From: Methylobacter sp.
GTDB taxonomy: Bacteria; Pseudomonadota; Gammaproteobacteria; Methylococcales; Methylomonadaceae
Assembly: GCF_004322395.1 (NCBI RefSeq)
Contig: NZ_SCTW01000009.1
Span: forward strand, 1-64,000
Length of the DNA stretch: 64,000 nucleotides
Direction: 5' to 3'
The notes beneath the pieces were generated by a model. That model was not told where the DNA came from and did not search any database. It was given only the letters and a program-made list of their open reading frames with translations. Position 1 is the first letter of the stretch, and every line of letters starts with the position of its first letter. Positions 27,616 through 37,589 of this stretch are shown piece after piece. The translations under genes were made by a program, and so were the position numbers.

Positions 27616-30462
27616 CTAGTGGGCTTCGTCCCAGTTATTACCGACGCCTATATCAACAACCAGCGGCACATCAAGATCGGCGGCTGCGCACATCAGTGTT
27701 CTGATCTTCGCCGCGCAGTCGTCTACTTGATCTTGTGCAATTTCAAATACCAGCTCGTCATGTACCTGCATGATCATTTTGACATCCGGGTTTTGTTTGT
27801 ACAACCATTGATCGGCGGCAATCATCGCGCGTTTAATGATGTCAGCCGCTGTTCCCTGCATGGGGGCATTGATAGCCGTGCGTTCGGCATATTGGCGCCG
27901 CGCCGCATTGCGCGAATTTATTTCCGGTAAATATAGCCGCCTGCCAAACAAGGTTTCAACATAGCCTTGTTCGCGGGCTTGCTCCCTGATGCTGTCCATA
28001 TAGTTTTTGACGCCGGGATAACGGGCAAAATATAAGTCGATATAAGACTGGGCCTGATTGCGCGACAAACCCAGTTGCTGTGCCAGGCCGAAGGATGACA
28101 TACCGTAAATCAGCCCGAAATTGATGGCTTTTGCAGAACGGCGCAAGTCGTTGGTGACTTGCTCGGGAGTAACGCCAAACACTTCAGCTGCTGTGGCCCG
28201 ATGTACGTCCTGTTTTTCGCTAAAGGCTTTTACTAAGCCTTCATCGGCCGATAAATGCGCCATGATGCGAAGCTCAATTTGCGAATAGTCGGCGGCGACT
28301 ATTTTTTTGCCTTCCGGCGCGATGAATGCCTGCCGGATTTTCCGGCCTTCTTCGCTGCGTATCGGAATATTTTGCAAATTGGGGTCGGAAGAAGATAGTC
28401 GGCCCGTTGCGGCTATCGCCTGATGATAAGAGGTATGAATCCGCCCCGTTTGGTCGTCAACCTGATGCGGCAGTTTGTCGATATAGGTCGATTTCAGCTT
28501 GCTTAAACTTCGGTGCTCCAGAATCAGTTTGGGCAACGGATAATTGAGGGCCAATTCCTGTAGCACCGATTCCTCGGTTGAGGGTTGGCCTTTAGGCGTC
28601 TTCTTTAACACCGGGAGTTTTTGCTGGTCGTAAAGGATGTCCTGGATCTGTTTGGGCGAGCCCAAATTGAATGTCTGCCCGGCCATGTCGTGAGCGTGTT
28701 GCTCAAGAGAGATAAGCTGGCTGGAAAGCTCAAGGCTTTGTTGCGCGAGCATCGCCGTGTCGATTAACACGCCATTGTTTTCAATCCGGGCCAGTACGCT
28801 AATCAGCGGGATTTCAATTTCGGTATATAACTTAAGCAATTCGGGTTGTTGTGCCAATTTCGCGCCCAACACTTCATGCAGTTGCAGAGTAATGTCGGCA
28901 TCCTCTGCCGCGTAAGGCGCGGCCTGTTCTATCGACACTTCCTGAAATCCTATTTGTTTCGCGCCTTTGCCCGCTACATCCTCATAACTTATGGTTTCGG
29001 CGCCCAAGTATTCTTTAGCCAGGTCATCCATATTATGCTTGGTCGCTGTGCTGTTTAGCACATAGGATTCGAGCATGGTGTCGTGCGCGATGCCGCGTAA
29101 TTCGATGCCGTGATTAGCCAGCACATGCATATCGTATTTCAGGTTTTGCCCGAGCTTGGGCTTGTGCGGATTTTCCAAAAGAGGCCGCAGTTTTTCGAGT
29201 ATTTCGGATCGGTCCAGTTGATCCGGCACACCCGGATAGTCATGGGCTAAAGGTACGTAAGCGGCAAAGCCCGGGGTAACCGCAAAGGATACGCCGACTA
29301 TTTGCGCCTTGCTGTAATCCAGGCTGGTCGTTTCGGTGTCGAAGGCAAACAAGTCGGCTTTTTCGAGTTGTTCAAGCCATTCATCAAAATGCTGCTTGGT
29401 TAATATTGTTTGATACGATCGCATGGCCGCGATTGCTCCCGGCAGTCTTGCGGCATTTCCTCCATCCATGGAGATCGGATCAGGAGGGATAGTAATTGTC
29501 GAGCCGGAATCAATTTTAGCGGACAAGCCTTTGGCTTTTGCGGAGGCACTTTCAATAGAATCTGCTCCAGGCGTAGCCGAAATATCCAGGGCTTTTAACC
29601 AGGATAAAAAGCCCAACTCAGTCAATAAGTTTTTCAGTTCCGCCTTGTCCATCGGCTGCTGTTTCAAGTCTTCGATGCTGTAGGGTAAATCCAGGTCGCA
29701 TTTGATAGTAGTCAGTTGCTTGGATAGAGGCAGTTGATCCAAGCTCGCGCGCAGGTTTTCGCCGATTTTGCCGGTAATTTCATCAGCATGGGCAATCAGG
29801 TTTTCCAAGGACTGATATTGCTCCAGCCATTTTGCGGCCGTTTTGGGGCCGACTTTGGGTACGCCGGGAATATTGTCGACAGGGTCGCCGATCAACGCCA
29901 GGTAATCGATAATCTGTTCCGGCCTGACCCCGAATTTGTCGATAACGCCCTGAATATCCATGCGGGTATTGGACATGGTGTTTTCCAGGATAATGTGCTC
30001 GGTGACCAGCTGCGCCATATCCTTGTCGCCGGTGGAAATGATCACGTCGAAACCTTGCTGCTCGGCATGTTGAGCCAGCGCCCCCAGCACATCGTCGGCT
30101 TCTACGCCGGATTCGATAATCAGCGGCAACCCCATGGCCCGAATCAGGTTATGCAGCGGGGCGATTTGAACCCGCAAATCATCGGGCATCGGCGGGCGAT
30201 GGGATTTGTATTGATCGTAAAGATCATTGCGAAATGTTTTGCCCGAAGCATCGAAGACCACCGTAATGTAATCGCTGTGATAATCGGCGATCAGTTTACG
30301 CAGCATATTGCTTACGCCGTAAACCGCGTTGGTAGGTTCGCCGTTCGCGTTGGTTAGCGGTGGAATCGCATGATAAGCCCGGAATAGAAAAGATGAACCG
30401 TCAACCAGGATCAGGCGTTCTCTTTGGTTTTGCTCAGGGCGGGATTGTGTTTGCTGGGACAT
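27616..30462 (-). CDS. polA: DNA polymerase I
   Basis: A 948-residue enzyme with 5'-nuclease (residues about 15-290, LILVDGSSFLFRAYHAIPPL), 3'-5' exonuclease (FAFDTETTSLDY intact, so proofreading is likely) and polymerase domains (ADYSQIELRIMAHLS; RRSAKAINFGLIYGMS; MQVHDELVFE). It removes RNA primers and fills gaps in repair. ATG 30462 is preferred to one five codons upstream; neither has a strong ribosome-binding site. relA lies upstream in the same direction, about 34 bases away. Confidence 0.98.
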   Translation of the reverse strand: MSQQTQSRPEQNQRERLILVDGSSFLFRAYHAIPPLTNANGEPTNAVYGVSNMLRKLIADYHSDYITVVFDASGKTFRNDLYDQYKSHRPPMPDDLRVQIAPLHNLIRAMGLPLIIESGVEADDVLGALAQHAEQQGFDVIISTGDKDMAQLVTEHIILENTMSNTRMDIQGVIDKFGVRPEQIIDYLALIGDPVDNIPGVPKVGPKTAAKWLEQYQSLENLIAHADEITGKIGENLRASLDQLPLSKQLTTIKCDLDLPYSIEDLKQQPMDKAELKNLLTELGFLSWLKALDISATPGADSIESASAKAKGLSAKIDSGSTITIPPDPISMDGGNAARLPGAIAAMRSYQTILTKQHFDEWLEQLEKADLFAFDTETTSLDYSKAQIVGVSFAVTPGFAAYVPLAHDYPGVPDQLDRSEILEKLRPLLENPHKPKLGQNLKYDMHVLANHGIELRGIAHDTMLESYVLNSTATKHNMDDLAKEYLGAETISYEDVAGKGAKQIGFQEVSIEQAAPYAAEDADITLQLHEVLGAKLAQQPELLKLYTEIEIPLISVLARIENNGVLIDTAMLAQQSLELSSQLISLEQHAHDMAGQTFNLGSPKQIQDILYDQQKLPVLKKTPKGQPSTEESVLQELALNYPLPKLILEHRSLSKLKSTYIDKLPHQVDDQTGRIHTSYHQAIAATGRLSSSDPNLQNIPIRSEEGRKIRQAFIAPEGKKIVAADYSQIELRIMAHLSADEGLVKAFSEKQDVHRATAAEVFGVTPEQVTNDLRRSAKAINFGLIYGMSSFGLAQQLGLSRNQAQSYIDLYFARYPGVKNYMDSIREQAREQGYVETLFGRRLYLPEINSRNAARRQYAERTAINAPMQGTAADIIKRAMIAADQWLYKQNPDVKMIMQVHDELVFEIAQDQVDDCAAKIRTLMCAAADLDVPLVVDIGVGNNWDEAH

Positions 30463-30495
30463 AAGATTTAGGTACAAGGTTAAAGGTGCAAGGCA

Positions 30496-32619
30496 TCAGG
30501 TTTTACGCTTAACATCCACGATATTGGGCAACTGGCTTATTTTATTCAGTACTTGGCTTAACTGATCGGTATTTTCAATTTGGATGGTCAAATTGAGTAT
30601 CGCTGAAAAGTCGGGATCCGTATTCAATGCCGCGTTGGAAATATGAATTTTGGCTTGCGCTAAAATATGGGTAACGTCATTAAGCAGATTTTGCGAGTTA
30701 AAGGCATGGATAACAATAGGCACAGCATAGCTGGCTTTTTTTGCGCCCCAACCAACCGAAATAAGCTGGGACTGTTTTTCGGGGCCAAGATGCAGGATGT
30801 TCTCGCAGTCTGTGCGGTGAATGGTAATACCTTTTTTATGAGAAATATAGCCGATGATGTCGTTGCCCTGAACCGGCGTGCAACAGTGAGCAAGCGAGGT
30901 CAGCACATTATCAATGCCTTCTACGGATATTACCGATTTAACCTCGGGTTCGGGCTTTTTCCGTTGAGCAGGTGCAGCCGGTGCTTCCAGTTCGGGAATC
31001 TTAAAAAATGCCGCTAGCTGACGGCTGTTGATATCGCTACGGCCTATCGCTTCAAGCAATTTATCAGCATCCTGCTGATGGAAATGCTTAGCCAGCTCAG
31101 TTAAGTTAAGCGTTTTTAGCCCCAGACGTTGGCTTTCTCTATCCAGAATAGCTTTGCCGGTGGCGATATTTTGAGTTTGTTGCTGATTTTTAAACCAGCT
31201 TTTAACTTTGCCGATCGCTGCCGATGTCTTTAAATAGCCCAGGTTGGGATCGATCCAGTTATGGTTGGGGCCGCCATCTTTTGCGGTTAAAATTTTTACC
31301 TGTTCGCCGGATTTTAAGGTATAGGTTAGCGGCACAATACGGCCGTTGATTTTCGCTCCACGGCAGCGGTGTCCTATTTCGGTATGAATGGCGTAGGCAA
31401 AGTCCAGCGGCGTAGAGCCTTTAACTAAGTCGATCAATTTGCCGGCCGGCGTTAAGACATAGACGCGATCATTAAATAATTCGCTACGAAAATTTTCCGT
31501 CAGTGCTTCGTCGCTGCCTTTTTCTTCCAGCAATTTGCGCAAAGAGGCGATGTTCTTTTCTATGGCCGTGTCATGCTTGCCGCCTTCTTTATAAGACCAG
31601 TGCGCAGCAACTCCGAGCTCGGCAAAGTCGTGCATCTGCTGGGTGCGGATTTGTACTTCGATACGATTGCCGTCGCCGTCGATAATCACGGTATGCAAAG
31701 ACTGATAACCGTTTTCTTTAGGATTGGCGATGTAATCGTCAAACTCCTTGGGAACGGTTTGCCAAAGGCTGTGCACAACGCCTAAAGTGGCATAACAAGC
31801 AGTCAGGTTGTCGACAATAACCCGCACCGCCAGCAGGTCGTAAAGCTCGTCTATATCCAGTTGCTTGCGGTGCATTTTTTTCCAAATGCTGTAGATATGC
31901 TTGGGGCGGCCGTAAATCTCGGCGGAAATTCCCTCATCGGCGAGCTTTTTCTGGAGAAGCGCAATAAAGCTGTTAATGCAGTTTTCCCGCTGCACGCGGT
32001 TATCGGTCAGCGATTTGGCGATACGGCGATAGGATTGAGGTTCCAGATAGCGGAAGGCCATGTCCTCCAGCTCCCATTTTAACTGATGAATACCCATGCG
32101 GTTGGCAATCGGCGCATAAATGTCCAGCGTTTCCTGGGCAATAAAACGCCTGAGCTCATAAGACTCTCTGGGTAAAACTTTAAGCCGTTGAACCCGGTAA
32201 GCCAGTTTTATCAGCACGGCGCGGACATCCTGAGTCATGGACAGCAGCATCCGGCGCAAGGTTTCCGTTTGACTTGGTTGATCCGTCATTTCCAGGGAAT
32301 AAACGGTTAGTTTATTCAGCCAATTAACATCATCAACCAACGCGGCAACCGTTTTGCCGAATTGCTCTTTGATATTGGGTTTTGGATTTAAAGTAGCTAA
32401 ACGCGGATCGCTTAATATCGCGGCAAGGATAGTGTCCAGATCGATATTAAAATCCATTAAAACAGTCGCCACTTGTACGCCTGTGGGACGGAAATAATGA
32501 GGATCGTCAGGAATTTGCGCGGTAATTGCCAGTGCCTTATTTATTTTCTCGGTATCGGGAGTGGAAAATCCGCTAAATAACTGCTTTTTGTTCGGTTCGG
32601 TGTTTTTTTGCATCAACAA
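30496..32619 (-). CDS. relA: GTP pyrophosphokinase RelA
   Basis: A 707-residue (p)ppGpp synthetase of the stringent response. The N-terminal hydrolase-like domain lacks the catalytic HD pair. The synthetase domain carries EFDDYIANPKENGYQSLHT; EFDD is the RelA rather than SpoT signature. TGS (DRVYVLTPAGKLIDLVKGST) and zinc-finger/ACT regions (AHCCTPVQGNDIIGYISHKK) follow, which sense uncharged tRNA on the ribosome. It precedes polA on the same strand. A SpoT gene must lie elsewhere. Confidence 0.96.
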   Translation of the reverse strand: MLMQKNTEPNKKQLFSGFSTPDTEKINKALAITAQIPDDPHYFRPTGVQVATVLMDFNIDLDTILAAILSDPRLATLNPKPNIKEQFGKTVAALVDDVNWLNKLTVYSLEMTDQPSQTETLRRMLLSMTQDVRAVLIKLAYRVQRLKVLPRESYELRRFIAQETLDIYAPIANRMGIHQLKWELEDMAFRYLEPQSYRRIAKSLTDNRVQRENCINSFIALLQKKLADEGISAEIYGRPKHIYSIWKKMHRKQLDIDELYDLLAVRVIVDNLTACYATLGVVHSLWQTVPKEFDDYIANPKENGYQSLHTVIIDGDGNRIEVQIRTQQMHDFAELGVAAHWSYKEGGKHDTAIEKNIASLRKLLEEKGSDEALTENFRSELFNDRVYVLTPAGKLIDLVKGSTPLDFAYAIHTEIGHRCRGAKINGRIVPLTYTLKSGEQVKILTAKDGGPNHNWIDPNLGYLKTSAAIGKVKSWFKNQQQTQNIATGKAILDRESQRLGLKTLNLTELAKHFHQQDADKLLEAIGRSDINSRQLAAFFKIPELEAPAAPAQRKKPEPEVKSVISVEGIDNVLTSLAHCCTPVQGNDIIGYISHKKGITIHRTDCENILHLGPEKQSQLISVGWGAKKASYAVPIVIHAFNSQNLLNDVTHILAQAKIHISNAALNTDPDFSAILNLTIQIENTDQLSQVLNKISQLPNIVDVKRKT

Positions 32620-32686
32620 TAGTCAATAGTACGAAAACTTGGCGGTTATAATAGGACAATGTCAGTGAATGTAACAAGCGGTCATT

Positions 32687-32860
32687 GCCTACAGGGATGT
32701 AGGCAAGGGGCGTGAGCAGGAGCGGAAGCTTTCCCCACATCCTTGTGGGTTATGCAGGAGGTAGAGCACCAACAGTAGGCGCTTTAGGCGACGCAGGAGC
32801 AGTTGCCGAAGAGCGGAAGCTTTGCCTACGAGGATGGATGTAGGTAAGGGGCGCGAGCAC
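32687..32860. repeat. Composite intergenic repeat upstream of relA
   Basis: Two copies of GCCTAC..GGATGTAGG-AAGGGGCG-GAGCA (about 32687-32719 and 32824-32860) flank AGTAGGCGCTTTAGGCGA (32775-32791), AGGAGCAGTTGCCGAA and two AGCGGAAGCTTT units. The rest of 32620-33054 holds no gene. A minus-strand frame here is made of repeat sequence only. Confidence 0.75.
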
Positions 32861-33054
32861 GACTTGTATGTAAATTCGTTTTTTAGGAGCAATGGGTTTG
32901 AAGCCAAAATATAATCATGAAGTAAGAATACTAATGCGTGAAGCCCATCTACAAGATAAGTTTTTAATCTCATTTTTTCGGGATGGCTTGGGATACAAGG
33001 AAGTCAATTTCCTACACAACCGCTAATCATTGAACAAGCCTTACCAGCACCATT

Positions 33055-34659
33055 ATGTTTACACGACTGATTGTTTATTTTGCCTATTTCCTGAAAACCT
33101 CGCAGCGTTATCAACGCAGCAAGACGTTTTTCTACAACCTGTTGGAGAACCCTAACAGCCGGCTCAAATTGTATTTTGATATTTTTATGATTTGTCTGGT
33201 GATGCTCAGCGTTTTTTTATTGATTTACGAAGTGGACCATGAGCTGGGCGAAGGCGAGGTAGTGTTCGAGCATTGCGTGATCAGCCTGTTTATTGTCGAG
33301 TACCTGCTGCGGGGCTGGCTGTACAGCGACAGCCACAAAATCGTCCTTGAGCATTATGAGAAATCCGAATATTTAAATATTCCTTTTCGGATCGGCAAAG
33401 TTGCCGGGATCATTATCGGCAAAAAAATAAAATATGTTTTTAGCCCGTTGGCCTTGATTGACTTGCTGGCTATTTTGCCGACCTACAGGCCGTTGCGGGT
33501 CATGCGGATCTTCCTGCTGTTTCGCCTGTTTAAACTGTTCCGCTATTTCAACAGCATCAAAGTTTTTGCCAGAGTCTTGGTCAGCAGGCGCTTCGAGCTG
33601 ATAACGCTCGGCGTTTTCCTCGGATTCCTGGTGTTTATTGGCAGCACCGCGATTTATTTGTTCGAAAACCCGGCCAGCGGCGGACAGGTTAACAACTTGT
33701 TCGAAGGTTTTTACTGGGCGATAGTGACTGTGGCGACGGTCGGTTACGGCGATATATCGCCGTTGACGACCGGCGGCCGCATCATCGCGATGGTATTGAT
33801 TTTGATGGGCCTGGGGGTCTTGTCTTTCCTGGTTTCGATCATCGTCACGGCCTTTAACGAGGAGATGGACGAGCTGCGCGAAAACAGCACCTATGCCGAA
33901 CTGAACCGGTTTAATGATTTTATTATTATTTGCGGATTCGGCCGGGTCGGGCAGCATATCGCCAGGCAGCTTGAAAAGGACCGGCTGCGTTTTGTGATCA
34001 TCGATAATCATGAGCCTAGCGTTTTAAATGCGAAGCGCTTGGGCTATTTGGTTATCCATGAAGACGCCAGCAAAAACGGCGTGATCCAGAATGCGGGCAT
34101 CAATAACGGTGCAACGGCGGTTATCTGCACGACCGGCGACGATGTGATCAATGTTTATATCACACTGACCAGCCGTCATTTAAACCCGGATATTCGTATT
34201 ATTTCCCGCGCCAATCACCCGGATAACGTAAAAAAACTTTATCAAGCCGGCGCCAGCAACGTTATCCAGCCGTTTGAGATAGCCGGCATGGTGGTCGCCG
34301 AATATATCGGCCAGCCTGTCGCTTTTGAAGCCATTTTGGGCATTATCCGCGAAGAAAGCCATATCATTATGGCAACCTTATGCGTTCATGCCGGTTCGTT
34401 GCTTGAAGGCATGAGCATTGGCAATATTGATTTTGAACAGCGAAAACTGATGCTGATAGGCATTATCAGCGTAAATCCGGTGCATAGAAAACATAAGAAC
34501 AGTTATCCGATAAAAAACCAGCATTTTTATTTCAATCCCGAACCGCACTTTGAATTGCATGACGGGGACCTGCTGGTCGTTATAGGCAGGGAGTACGCGA
34601 TAGACTATTTCCGCGGCCAGATCGAACAAAGCCGTTTGAAAACAAGGAGGCCGCAATGA
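33055..34659 (+). CDS. Voltage-gated-type K+ channel with RCK domain
   Basis: A 534-residue inner-membrane channel. Six membrane helices precede a pore with selectivity filter TVGYGD (residues 228-233). The S4-like helix has regularly spaced Arg (PLRVMRIFLLFRLFKLFRYF), suggesting voltage sensing. A cytoplasmic RCK/TrkA-N domain starts with FIICGFGRVGQHIARQLEKD and a TrkA-C domain lies near residues 425-520. Its stop overlaps the start of the next gene (ATGA), a second RCK protein that could co-assemble with the gating ring. Confidence 0.93.
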   Translation: MFTRLIVYFAYFLKTSQRYQRSKTFFYNLLENPNSRLKLYFDIFMICLVMLSVFLLIYEVDHELGEGEVVFEHCVISLFIVEYLLRGWLYSDSHKIVLEHYEKSEYLNIPFRIGKVAGIIIGKKIKYVFSPLALIDLLAILPTYRPLRVMRIFLLFRLFKLFRYFNSIKVFARVLVSRRFELITLGVFLGFLVFIGSTAIYLFENPASGGQVNNLFEGFYWAIVTVATVGYGDISPLTTGGRIIAMVLILMGLGVLSFLVSIIVTAFNEEMDELRENSTYAELNRFNDFIIICGFGRVGQHIARQLEKDRLRFVIIDNHEPSVLNAKRLGYLVIHEDASKNGVIQNAGINNGATAVICTTGDDVINVYITLTSRHLNPDIRIISRANHPDNVKKLYQAGASNVIQPFEIAGMVVAEYIGQPVAFEAILGIIREESHIIMATLCVHAGSLLEGMSIGNIDFEQRKLMLIGIISVNPVHRKHKNSYPIKNQHFYFNPEPHFELHDGDLLVVIGREYAIDYFRGQIEQSRLKTRRPQ

Positions 34660-35348
34660 AACGCATTGCCGTATTCGGTTACAGTGTCATGTCTTTGGAA
34701 GCGATGAGCCGGTTGGATCCGGAGCAGTACAGCGTCGTGTTCGTTGGGAAAGACGATGCCGAAGCTGCGCTGGTCGCAGAGAAAGGTTTTACAACGAAAG
34801 TGATCGATTTCCGCAATGACGATGCGCTCAGATCCATCGGTATAGGGACAGACATCGATACCATTTTTTGTTTTTATCCCAGGGATTTCGATAATGTATT
34901 TTTAACTATTTCGGCGCGGGCGATTGATAAAGCTATCGCTATTGTCGCGATTGTTGACGATCCGGAATCGGCTGAAAAATTACTGGCCGCAGGCGCTAAT
35001 AAAATCATCGACCCCTATGAAATTTGCGGTAGGAAAACCCACGAAATGCTAACCAAACCGGATATTACCAATATTCTGGATAATACTGTTTTCGGCCGGC
35101 ATGATTTAAAGATGGCGCAAATAGAAATCCCTAAAGGCTCCTGTCTGGAAAATACCAAGACCAGCGATTTAAAACTGAATCAAAATCATAATCTGATTTT
35201 GATCGGCGTTGTAGACAGGGAACTGGGCGATCAGCTGTATTTTGCCATCGGCGAGAAAGAGCATTGCCTGGATGCGGGGGATGTCCTGGTCGTGATGGGA
35301 CCGGCAAGAGAAATCAAAGCGTTTAAAAAAGAAGTTGAGCAATGTTGA
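34656..35348 (+). CDS. Stand-alone RCK (TrkA-N/TrkA-C) regulatory protein
   Basis: A 230-residue soluble protein with a Rossmann-like TrkA-N region (RIAVFGYSVMSLEAMSRL, where the usual GxGxxG is degenerate) and a TrkA-C region (residues about 140-228, IEIPKGSCLENTKTSDLKL, GDVLVVMGPAREI). It is translationally coupled to the K+ channel through a 4-bp overlap. The degenerate nucleotide motif suggests altered or lost NAD binding. It is probably a regulatory subunit of the channel, by inference from coupling. Confidence 0.85.
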   Translation: MKRIAVFGYSVMSLEAMSRLDPEQYSVVFVGKDDAEAALVAEKGFTTKVIDFRNDDALRSIGIGTDIDTIFCFYPRDFDNVFLTISARAIDKAIAIVAIVDDPESAEKLLAAGANKIIDPYEICGRKTHEMLTKPDITNILDNTVFGRHDLKMAQIEIPKGSCLENTKTSDLKLNQNHNLILIGVVDRELGDQLYFAIGEKEHCLDAGDVLVVMGPAREIKAFKKEVEQC

Positions 35349-35725
35349 GATTGGCTGGTTTGGGTATTTCCGAAAACCTTGGAAAATTAGCCGTGATTTC
35401 GTTTAGGCTAAATAGATGCTGTTGTCGGACTCGCGAAGATCGATAGCCATTTGAAATACGCAGGCAGGATAAATACGCTATCCTGGTCTTGATTGAACAA
35501 AAAATTCTAGGGAAATAGAACCAAGGACAGATAAACGCAATAATGAATAACATCCTCCATTCGCCAATTGCAGGTTGCATTCCAACGCGATTGCATCTTT
35601 TAATTTAGTCAAATCCGTTAGCTATCCTTGTGCTATTTTTATAACTGCCGAGCTATTAATTCTGTTGCCCTGCGGGATTTACAGCGATAATTATCACCAT
35701 TATTAAACCCGGACAATGAGCTTGA
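35349..35725. other. Intergenic region without recognised features
   Basis: 377 bases between the RCK gene and the DUF1538 operon. No gene, repeat family member or clear stem-loop terminator is seen. A promoter for the DUF1538 operon is expected in the AT-rich part after 35590. Confidence 0.5.
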
Positions 35726-36454
35726 ATGTTTAACAACCCTTTTATCAAACAACTGTTCGGCAGTTTTCTGGATTTGGCGCCTATTCTTGCGGTTGTTTTG
35801 GTATTCCAGGTTTTGATTATTCGGCAACCTATTCCCGATGTCGGCAGTTTAATTGCCGGTATTCTGTTTGTTATTCTCGGTCTAACCCTGTTTGTCCAAG
35901 GGCTTGAACAAAGCCTGTTCCCGATTGGCGAATCAATGGCTTATGCGTTTGCCCGCAAAGGCAGCTTGTTCTGGCTGCTGGCATTTGCCTTCTGCCTGGG
36001 GTTTGGCGCTGCAATCGCTGAACCGGCGCTGATCGCGGTTGCAGAAAAAGCCGCAAACATCGCCGCTAACGGTAATCTTATAGAACAAACCGATGCCGCA
36101 AAGGCCAGTTATGCTCTGGGGTTGCGCATTACCGTCGCGTTGTCTATCGGTCTGGCTATTTTGATTGGTGTGTTGAGAGTTATCCGGGGCTGGCCGGTAC
36201 ATTACCCGGTTTTCTTCGGTTATGTATGTATTGCCATTATGACGCCTTTCGCGCCTGTCGAGATCATTGGCATCGCCTATGATGCCGGCGGCATCGCTAC
36301 GTCCAGCATTACCGTTCCGTTGGTGACTGCCCTGGGGGTTGGTTTGGCGACATCAATCAAAGGCCGCAACCCGATGACCGATGGTTTTGGTCTTGTGGTC
36401 TTTGCGTCATTAATGCCGACGATTTTTTTGATGGCTTACGGGATGGCTATATGA
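35726..36454 (+). CDS. DUF1538 membrane protein, first copy
   Basis: A 242-residue polytopic membrane protein, about six helices. Conserved family motifs are GFGAAIAEPALIAVA (a Glu-Pro in a helix), YDAGGIATSSITVPLVTAL and a GRNP loop. The family is thought to be a transporter, but I know of no confirmed substrate. The last four bases overlap the second copy (ATGA), so the two are co-translated and probably assemble as a heteromer. Confidence 0.85.
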   Translation: MFNNPFIKQLFGSFLDLAPILAVVLVFQVLIIRQPIPDVGSLIAGILFVILGLTLFVQGLEQSLFPIGESMAYAFARKGSLFWLLAFAFCLGFGAAIAEPALIAVAEKAANIAANGNLIEQTDAAKASYALGLRITVALSIGLAILIGVLRVIRGWPVHYPVFFGYVCIAIMTPFAPVEIIGIAYDAGGIATSSITVPLVTALGVGLATSIKGRNPMTDGFGLVVFASLMPTIFLMAYGMAI

Positions 36455-37230
36455 TCGACTGGCTGATTCGTTTTGCGCTGAAGCTGGTGGAGACCTGCCG
36501 CGATATTTTACCTATTGCCGCGACTATTATCGGTTTTCAACTACTGGTGATCCGCAAACCTTTGGCTTATCCCGGAAAAATCATCATCGGCTTTTTTTAT
36601 GTCTTGCTGGGTATTGTGTTCTTTCTGGAAGGACTGGATCTGGCTTTGTTTCCGCTGGGAAATTTGATGGCGTCGCAGTTGACCACGCCTGAATTTTTGG
36701 GCGTTAATCCGCTTGACCAGACTGTCTCTTGGCAATCCTATTTTTGGGTCTATATTTTTGCGGCCAGCATTGGATTTAGCACGGCGTTGGCTGAGCCTGC
36801 CCTGCTTGCTGTCGCCCTTAGAGCCGAACAAATTTCAGGCGGCACGATTCGCGCATGGGGATTAAGAATTTCTGTAGCCATCGGTGTGGGTTTGGGACTC
36901 GCCCTCGGTACTTTTCGGATCGTTACGGGTTCGGAACTCTATTTATATATTATCGGCGGTTATATCCTCGTTATGATACAGACCCGGTTCGCCCCCAAGC
37001 TGATTATCGGTCTGGCCTACGATTCGGGCGCGGTCACGACATCGATGGTTACCGTGCCGCTGGTTACTGCATTGGGTTTGGGGCTGGCCTCCACCGTTCC
37101 CGGTCGCAACCCGTTATTGGATGGCTTCGGCTTGATCGCCTTTGCCTGTTTATTCCCGATCATCGCTGTCTTGGGTTACGCGCAAATTGCACAATGGCGT
37201 AGCAAAGGCAGTCTTTCACCCAAACCCTGA
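36451..37230 (+). CDS. DUF1538 membrane protein, second copy
   Basis: A 259-residue paralogue of the preceding gene with the same motifs: GFSTALAEPALLAVALRAE, YDSGAVTTSMVTVPLVTALG and PGRNPLLDGFGL. The matching Glu-Pro and Ser/Thr motifs in both suggest inverted or paired transport halves. It overlaps the first copy by four bases and is followed eight bases later by a PII-like gene. Confidence 0.85.
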   Translation: MIDWLIRFALKLVETCRDILPIAATIIGFQLLVIRKPLAYPGKIIIGFFYVLLGIVFFLEGLDLALFPLGNLMASQLTTPEFLGVNPLDQTVSWQSYFWVYIFAASIGFSTALAEPALLAVALRAEQISGGTIRAWGLRISVAIGVGLGLALGTFRIVTGSELYLYIIGGYILVMIQTRFAPKLIIGLAYDSGAVTTSMVTVPLVTALGLGLASTVPGRNPLLDGFGLIAFACLFPIIAVLGYAQIAQWRSKGSLSPKP

Positions 37231-37238
37231 GGAACACC

Positions 37239-37589
37239 ATGCATTTCAAATTAATTATCGTATTTGTCGAAGATGATAAGACTGACTTGGTGCTTGATAC
37301 GGCACGAGAAAACGGCGCTAAAGGCGCAACCGTGGTCAATAATGCGCGCGGCGAAGGTACGAAACAATCGAAAACTTTTTTCGGCCTGACCCTGGAAACT
37401 CAGCGCGATGTGCTGCTATTGCTGGTCGAAGAGCATCTTAGCCGGCACATTCTGGAAGCCATCGCCAAGGCGGCGCAATTCGACAGCAAGCCCGGTACCG
37501 GCATTGCCATTCAAATCGATGTCGAAGACGCTGTCGGCGTCATGCATCAGGTTGAATTATTAACCCACGAACTTGAGGATAAAATATGA
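37239..37589 (+). CDS. PII-like signalling protein
   Basis: A 116-residue protein with a ferredoxin-like PII fold: MHFKLIIVFVEDDKTDLVLD, GAKGATVVNNARGEG (T-loop region), and the B-loop equivalent GTGIAIQIDVEDAVGV. It lacks the uridylylated tyrosine motif of GlnB and belongs to the broader PII-like group that binds nucleotides and regulates neighbouring transporters. Position between DUF1538 and CBS genes points to control of the DUF1538 pair. Overlaps the CBS gene by four bases. Confidence 0.82.
   Translation: MHFKLIIVFVEDDKTDLVLDTARENGAKGATVVNNARGEGTKQSKTFFGLTLETQRDVLLLLVEEHLSRHILEAIAKAAQFDSKPGTGIAIQIDVEDAVGVMHQVELLTHELEDKI

Noticed and set aside
29734-30357. 207-residue plus-strand frame antisense to polA
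   Set aside because: It lies wholly within the conserved polA nuclease region, with composition expected of a shadow frame and no domain.
32689-32973. 94-residue minus-strand frame with repeated CSRPLPTS
   Set aside because: Made of the two copies of the intergenic repeat; not a protein-coding gene.
33373-34011. 212-residue minus-strand frame
   Set aside because: It is the complement of the K+ channel gene; Gln- and Asp-rich translation typical of antisense, no ribosome-binding site.
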